Part shown: positions 14,116 to 16,538 of the stretch, piece by piece
How positions within the stretch are numbered: the stretch's first letter is position 1
Layout: the number at the start of each line of letters is the position of its first letter
Assembly (NCBI GenBank): GCA_009885355.1
Contig: VFKW01000185.1
Coordinates: forward strand, 1 to 16,538
Length of the DNA stretch: 16,538 nt
DNA from: Candidatus Berkelbacteria bacterium
Lineage (GTDB): Bacteria; Patescibacteriota; UBA1384; VFKW01
Direction of reading: 5' to 3'
The notes under the pieces: model-generated
Told to the model about the DNA's origin: nothing
Seen by the model: the letters and a program-made list of their open reading frames with translations, nothing else
Databases searched by the model: none
Position numbers and translations under genes: made by a program

Positions 14116-14700
14116 ATGCCACGTCAATGGATTAAAACAATTATTTTCTCTTTACTTCTTATAAATATTACATTATTTTATTTTTTCAATATTTATGTTT
14201 CCCCAATTGAAAATTCACTTTTTTTCAAACTTCTCTCATTTATTATTATTTTTTGGGTCTGGTATTCTGCTTATCGTCAAGATCAATATGAGCAGCTTAT
14301 TATTGTCACTTTCTTTTTGACCGTTTTTAATCTCGATAAATTATATTTGGCCATCTCAGTTCCGATTGTAATCATCCTGATTATGGCCGCCGCTCTATCA
14401 TCTGGCCTGTTTTATGCCTCGATACGCCTCCATATGGCTCATAACAGTCGTTTTATCCTCCTCTATACCCTTATCATAGGTCTGATTTGTGCTGAAGCAT
14501 TTTTGGCCACTTCTATCTGGTCTCCCAATAATGCCACACTTTCCTCAGTTGTATCGGTTGCATTTTATTTTTCATGGCACATTCTTTTGAGTCATCTTAA
14601 CCATAAGCTAAATCGAAAAGCTTCGATTGAATATGGAATTTATTGTTTTATTGCCATAATACTTATCATTACTACAACAACGTGGTATAATAACTTTTGA
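14116..14700 (+). CDS. Polytopic membrane protein, unknown function
   Basis: 194 residues, not recognised. The chain is nearly all hydrophobic, with about six predicted membrane helices (roughly 8-28, 35-53, 58-80, 82-106, 112-134, 140-162 and possibly 172-190), short polar loops, and a His-containing stretch SWHILLSHLNHKLNRKAS before the last helix. No catalytic motif can be named. ATG 14116 is preceded by AGAGGTGAG. It follows the LCP gene closely and probably shares its message, which suggests an envelope role, possibly supporting glycopolymer attachment; this is inference from position only. Its last codons contain the -10 box of the next gene. Confidence 0.75.
   Translation: MPRQWIKTIIFSLLLINITLFYFFNIYVSPIENSLFFKLLSFIIIFWVWYSAYRQDQYEQLIIVTFFLTVFNLDKLYLAISVPIVIILIMAAALSSGLFYASIRLHMAHNSRFILLYTLIIGLICAEAFLATSIWSPNNATLSSVVSVAFYFSWHILLSHLNHKLNRKASIEYGIYCFIAIILIITTTTWYNNF
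14663..14691 (+). promoter_or_regulatory. Promoter of the PpiC-type foldase gene
   Basis: TTATCA (14663-14668), a 17-bp spacer and a consensus TATAAT (14686-14691) with TG at 14683-14684. It lies in the 3' end of the preceding membrane-protein gene; predicted start is near 14698 with a 30-nt leader containing TTAGGAG. Confidence 0.75.
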
Positions 14701-14727
14701 GTCTAAAATATTAACTTTAGGAGAATT

Positions 14728-15849
14728 ATGAAATTACCAGAAACTAAAAAAATCAGATCACTAAGTTCGTCTATATTGAAGAAGGTTGCAAAGGTAAAAT
14801 TACCAAAGAAATCCACTTCAACTTCAAAAGTCATAAAAAATGTAAAACCAGTATCATCAAGTCAAATATCTGAAAAAATAAAAGATTTTTTCTCTCAAAT
14901 ACCACCCAAAACCAAAAAATGTCTGGAATATTGTAAAAAATTAGATCTTCAGAAGTATTCGAAAATTGCCTTATTAGTCGTCGTTTGTATTTATCTTATC
15001 GGTGGAATTGTACTTAGCATTTTTGCCTACAAAGCCGGCTCGAAAAAAACGGATATGAAATTAACAAAAAGAGATATTTGGGTTAAAAAAATCTCAATTG
15101 TTTATCCGCTTCCCGCCGCCACCGTCAACGGTAAATTTATTAGCCTCAGTCAATTCTATAAGCAGGTAAGTTATTTGAAAAATTTTAACAATCAGGTCAG
15201 CGACTCTCTTTCCAAAGAGATAAGTGATGAAATTACCTTAAGGAAAAGAGTTCTAAGTAACATCATTGATTCTAATATGGTTCGCCAAGAGGCAGAAAAA
15301 AATAATATCAAAGTCACTAAAAAAGATATCGAAGACGCCTATAAAACCGCCGCCGATGCCAATGGTGGAACTGACCAAATTGAGCAGGTTTTATCAAAAT
15401 TATACGGCATGAATAAAGATCAATTTATGGATCTTATTGAAGAACAACTTTATAGAGAAAAGGTTCAGGAAAAATTATTGACTCAATATCACATTAAGCA
15501 CATTCTTTTGACAGATCAGCCCAAAGCCGATGCTGCAAAAGCTAGATTAGATAAAGGCGAAAGCTTTGACGCTGTTGCCTCATCCGCCAGTGAAGATTCT
15601 AATTCCAAGGCACAGGGCGGCGATCTTGGTTGGCTCAGTCGAGGTGACCTCAAAGATAAGATCGATCCTGAGTTTGAAAAAACTATTGTTGCTATGAAAA
15701 AAGGGCAAGTCTCCGGTATTATCAAGACGAAATATGGCTATCATATCGTCAAATTAGAAGACAAAAAAGGTAAAATCGATATGACAATCGAAGACTGGAT
15801 TACCAGCATCGAGAAAAAAGCTAAAATCCATCGTTTCATCAAATCATAA
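14728..15849 (+). CDS. Membrane-anchored PpiC-type peptidyl-prolyl isomerase (PrsA/SurA-like foldase)
   Basis: 373 residues. Residues 1-77 are an unusual Lys- and Ser-rich cytoplasmic extension, followed by a single membrane helix (about 78-101), a SurA/PrsA N-terminal helical domain (about 130-250, with ATVNGKFISLSQFYKQV and RQEAEKNNIKVTKKDIEDAY) and a parvulin domain (about 254-345: IKHILL, SFDAVASSASEDSNSKAQGG, DLGWL, GQVSGIIKTKYGYHIVKL). These are the standard parvulin motifs. The enzyme should act outside the membrane, helping exported proteins fold through cis-trans isomerisation at prolyl bonds. Model PrsA is a lipoprotein; here anchoring is by an N-terminal helix with no lipobox. It has its own consensus promoter and ends before a repeat cluster and an intrinsic terminator. 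Confidence 0.93.
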   Translation: MKLPETKKIRSLSSSILKKVAKVKLPKKSTSTSKVIKNVKPVSSSQISEKIKDFFSQIPPKTKKCLEYCKKLDLQKYSKIALLVVVCIYLIGGIVLSIFAYKAGSKKTDMKLTKRDIWVKKISIVYPLPAATVNGKFISLSQFYKQVSYLKNFNNQVSDSLSKEISDEITLRKRVLSNIIDSNMVRQEAEKNNIKVTKKDIEDAYKTAADANGGTDQIEQVLSKLYGMNKDQFMDLIEEQLYREKVQEKLLTQYHIKHILLTDQPKADAAKARLDKGESFDAVASSASEDSNSKAQGGDLGWLSRGDLKDKIDPEFEKTIVAMKKGQVSGIIKTKYGYHIVKLEDKKGKIDMTIEDWITSIEKKAKIHRFIKS

Positions 15850-15865
15850 CAAATTAGTAATAAAC

Positions 15866-15890
15866 TACCCCGCAGCAAGCTGACGGGGTA
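15866..15890. repeat. Palindrome TACCCCGCAGC...GGGGTA, left copy
   Basis: TACCCCGCAGCAAGCTG followed by ACGGGGTA, a near-perfect hairpin. A related copy lies at 16035-16056, so the pair flanks the element at 15903-16017. Confidence 0.65.
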
Positions 15891-15902
15891 TCTACCCCTT
15901 AT

Positions 15903-16017
15903 CGTCATCCCGGAAGCGGGTGGCACCCGATACCTGCCTGCCGGCAGGCAGGTCCGGGATCCAGTTATAAGGTTTCCTGGATTCCGGTTCTGGGATCCCA
16001 TCCCGACCGGAATGACG
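15903..16017. repeat. GTCATCCCGG...CCGGAATGACG palindromic element with a nested GC palindrome
   Basis: CGTCATCCCGG (15903-15913) pairs imperfectly with CCGGAATGACG (16007-16017), and inside them GGATCCAG (15957-15964) pairs with CTGGATTCC (15977-15985). The left half carries a perfect 22-bp palindrome, ACCTGCCTGCC and its mirror, at 15932-15953. Truncated relatives lie at 3630-3677 and, degraded, near 2190. This repeat type with GTCATTCC ends and internal GGATCCAG is widespread as a short non-coding repeat in bacterial genomes. Confidence 0.75.
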
Positions 16018-16034
16018 AATAGAACAAGGTATTC

Positions 16035-16056
16035 GCACGCAGCAAGCTGCGGGGTA
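16035..16056. repeat. Palindrome with CGCAGCAAGCTGCGGGGTA, right copy
   Basis: Shares CGCAGCAAGCTG and GGGGTA with 15866-15890 in the same orientation; its left arm is altered (CGCACGCAGC), so the hairpin is shorter. Confidence 0.6.
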
Positions 16057-16074
16057 TTAACCCAAATGGAGAAT

Positions 16075-16108
16075 AAAAAATCCGGCACCTAAAAGTGCCG
16101 GATTTTTT
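16075..16108 (+). terminator. Intrinsic terminator after the PpiC gene
   Basis: A perfect 8-bp GC-rich stem TCCGGCAC (16081-16088), a 6-nt loop CTAAAA and GTGCCGGA (16095-16102) are followed by six T and preceded by six A. The A-tract would let it act in both directions. It separates the upstream foldase gene from the csoR promoter. Confidence 0.92.
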
Positions 16109-16155
16109 GATTTGGTTAAAATATTATGCGGACTTCATATCTGAAAATAAGCTAT

Positions 16156-16184
16156 TTGACATCCGTATATATATTTGTTATCGT
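16156..16184 (+). promoter_or_regulatory. Main promoter of the CsoR-type repressor gene
   Basis: Perfect TTGACA (16156-16161), 17-bp spacer, TATCGT (16179-16184) with TG at 16176-16177. Predicted start is near 16191. A second TTGACA (16184-16189) followed after 17 bp by TATTGG (16207-16212) may be an additional, weaker promoter. Confidence 0.7.
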
Positions 16185-16190
16185 TGACAT

Positions 16191-16209
16191 ATACCTACAC
16201 CCCAGGTAT
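16191..16209. promoter_or_regulatory. Candidate CsoR operator
   Basis: ATACCT-acacccc-AGGTAT is an inverted repeat with a C-rich centre, reminiscent of CsoR operators of the TACCC...GGGTA type. It covers the predicted start of the main promoter and lies between the -35 and -10 of the second one, so repressor binding here would block both. Autoregulation is inferred. Confidence 0.5.
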
Positions 16210-16235
16210 TGGTAAATTAAACAAAAGGAGTTCAT

Positions 16236-16451
16236 ATGAACAAGGACAAGAGCCTTATAAACTTCAAAAAGGCGCAAACCCACATTTCAAAAATAACCAA
16301 AATGATCGAAGATGGCGAATATTGCATCGATATCATGCAGCAAAATCTGGCCGTTATCGGTCTTCTTAAATCAGCTCATCAAATGCTCATGGAAGATCAT
16401 TTAAATACCTGTTTTGCCAAAGCCATGTCTACTAGTATCAAATCATCTTAG
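16236..16451 (+). CDS. CsoR/RcnR-family metal-sensing transcriptional repressor
   Basis: A 71-residue all-helical DNA-binding protein of the DUF156 (CsoR/RcnR/FrmR) family, which releases DNA on metal or thiol-reactive signals. Recognisable are HISKITKMIEDGEYCIDIMQQ and LMEDHLNTCFAKAM. C30, H55 and C59 match the Cu(I)-binding Cys-His-Cys triad of CsoR (Cys36, His61, Cys65 in the Mycobacterium tuberculosis protein), and Y29 precedes the first Cys as in CsoR. The protein is short: the C-terminal region holding the Glu of the allosteric network (E81 in that protein) is absent. ATG 16236 has AAGGAG at 16225-16230. Copper sensing is the best guess; no copper exporter gene is within the window. Its stop overlaps the stop of a convergent gene by 3 nt. 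Confidence 0.88.
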   Translation: MNKDKSLINFKKAQTHISKITKMIEDGEYCIDIMQQNLAVIGLLKSAHQMLMEDHLNTCFAKAMSTSIKSS

Positions 16452-16538
16452 TCTTTGTGCAATATCTCAAGCTTAAACTTTTTAATTGCTTTTTCTTTTG
16501 TAAATGTCCAGTTTATCTTGGATCTTTTTTTATTTCGA
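16448..16538 (-). CDS. C-terminal tail of a minus-strand gene, possibly a transposase
   Basis: On the minus strand a frame enters from the window edge and ends with TAA at 16450-16448, giving 29 residues including KINWTFTKEKAIKKFKLEIL. The INWxFTxExAxxKF pattern recalls the C-terminus of some DDE transposases (IS630-type), but the fragment is too short to be sure. Strongly charged, coding-like composition supports a real gene. It converges on csoR, with overlapping stop codons. Confidence 0.4.
   Translation of the reverse strand, partial: RNKKRSKINWTFTKEKAIKKFKLEILHKD

Noticed and set aside
15741..16088. A 115-codon minus-strand frame over the repeat cluster
   Set aside because: Its translation is made of the palindromic repeats and the terminator and overlaps the foldase gene; no ribosome site is seen.
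16175..16369. A + strand frame overlapping the start of the csoR gene
   Set aside because: It runs through the promoter and operator and overlaps the well-supported CsoR frame.

Overview
The window reads as a chromosomal segment of a bacterium from the Candidate Phyla Radiation (Patescibacteria). This is inferred from the gene set (FtsE/FtsX, a PcsB-like CHAP hydrolase, a short TsaB, a Lys-rich membrane-anchored parvulin, LTD and beta-helix surface proteins), the AT-rich codon use and the many short palindromic and tandem repeats between genes. TGA is used as a stop (9770-9772 and 14698-14700), so this is not one of the lineages that recode TGA. Nearly every gene is on the + strand.

Layout. 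1-232: tail of an MTH1-like Nudix hydrolase. 360-3612: ftsE, ftsX and a secreted coiled-coil/CHAP peptidoglycan hydrolase, a likely division-associated wall-cleavage set. 3898-4914: ruvB. 4988-8368: a secreted protein of about 1,126 residues with a right-handed beta-helix, a LamG-like domain nested in it and a C-terminal lamin-tail domain (LTD). 8439-8594: a second, diverged copy of the last 47 codons of ruvB. The large gene is therefore bracketed by direct repeats of the ruvB 3' end, as expected if a segment had inserted at the end of ruvB. 8767-12490: a compact operon of a two-TM miniprotein, a bacterial PH-domain membrane protein, a membrane-anchored beta-helix/LTD/OB-fold surface protein, tsaE and (after a tandem repeat) tsaB. 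12699-15849: an LCP (LytR-CpsA-Psr) glycopolymer ligase, an unknown polytopic membrane protein and a membrane-anchored PpiC-type foldase. 16236-16451: a CsoR-family metal-sensing repressor with its own promoter and a candidate operator. 16448-16538: the tail of a gene on the minus strand.

How it fits together. Most of the window concerns the cell envelope: wall hydrolysis at division (FtsEX with the CHAP protein), attachment of glycopolymers (LCP), folding of exported proteins (PpiC) and two large surface proteins with beta-helix plus LTD architecture. TsaE and TsaB belong to tRNA t6A synthesis and RuvB to Holliday-junction migration.

Non-coding content is rich. Seven promoters share an extended -10 motif (TGnTAnnnT). 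There are 7-bp and 8-bp tandem arrays, a dispersed GTCAAAT-type repeat, several nested palindromic elements (one with a filled/empty-site comparison inside this window), a 126-nt hairpin just downstream of the LCP promoter and one clear intrinsic terminator. The most notable points are the duplicated ruvB 3' end around the beta-helix gene and the apparent ATT start codon of that gene. No tRNA, rRNA or CRISPR array was seen.
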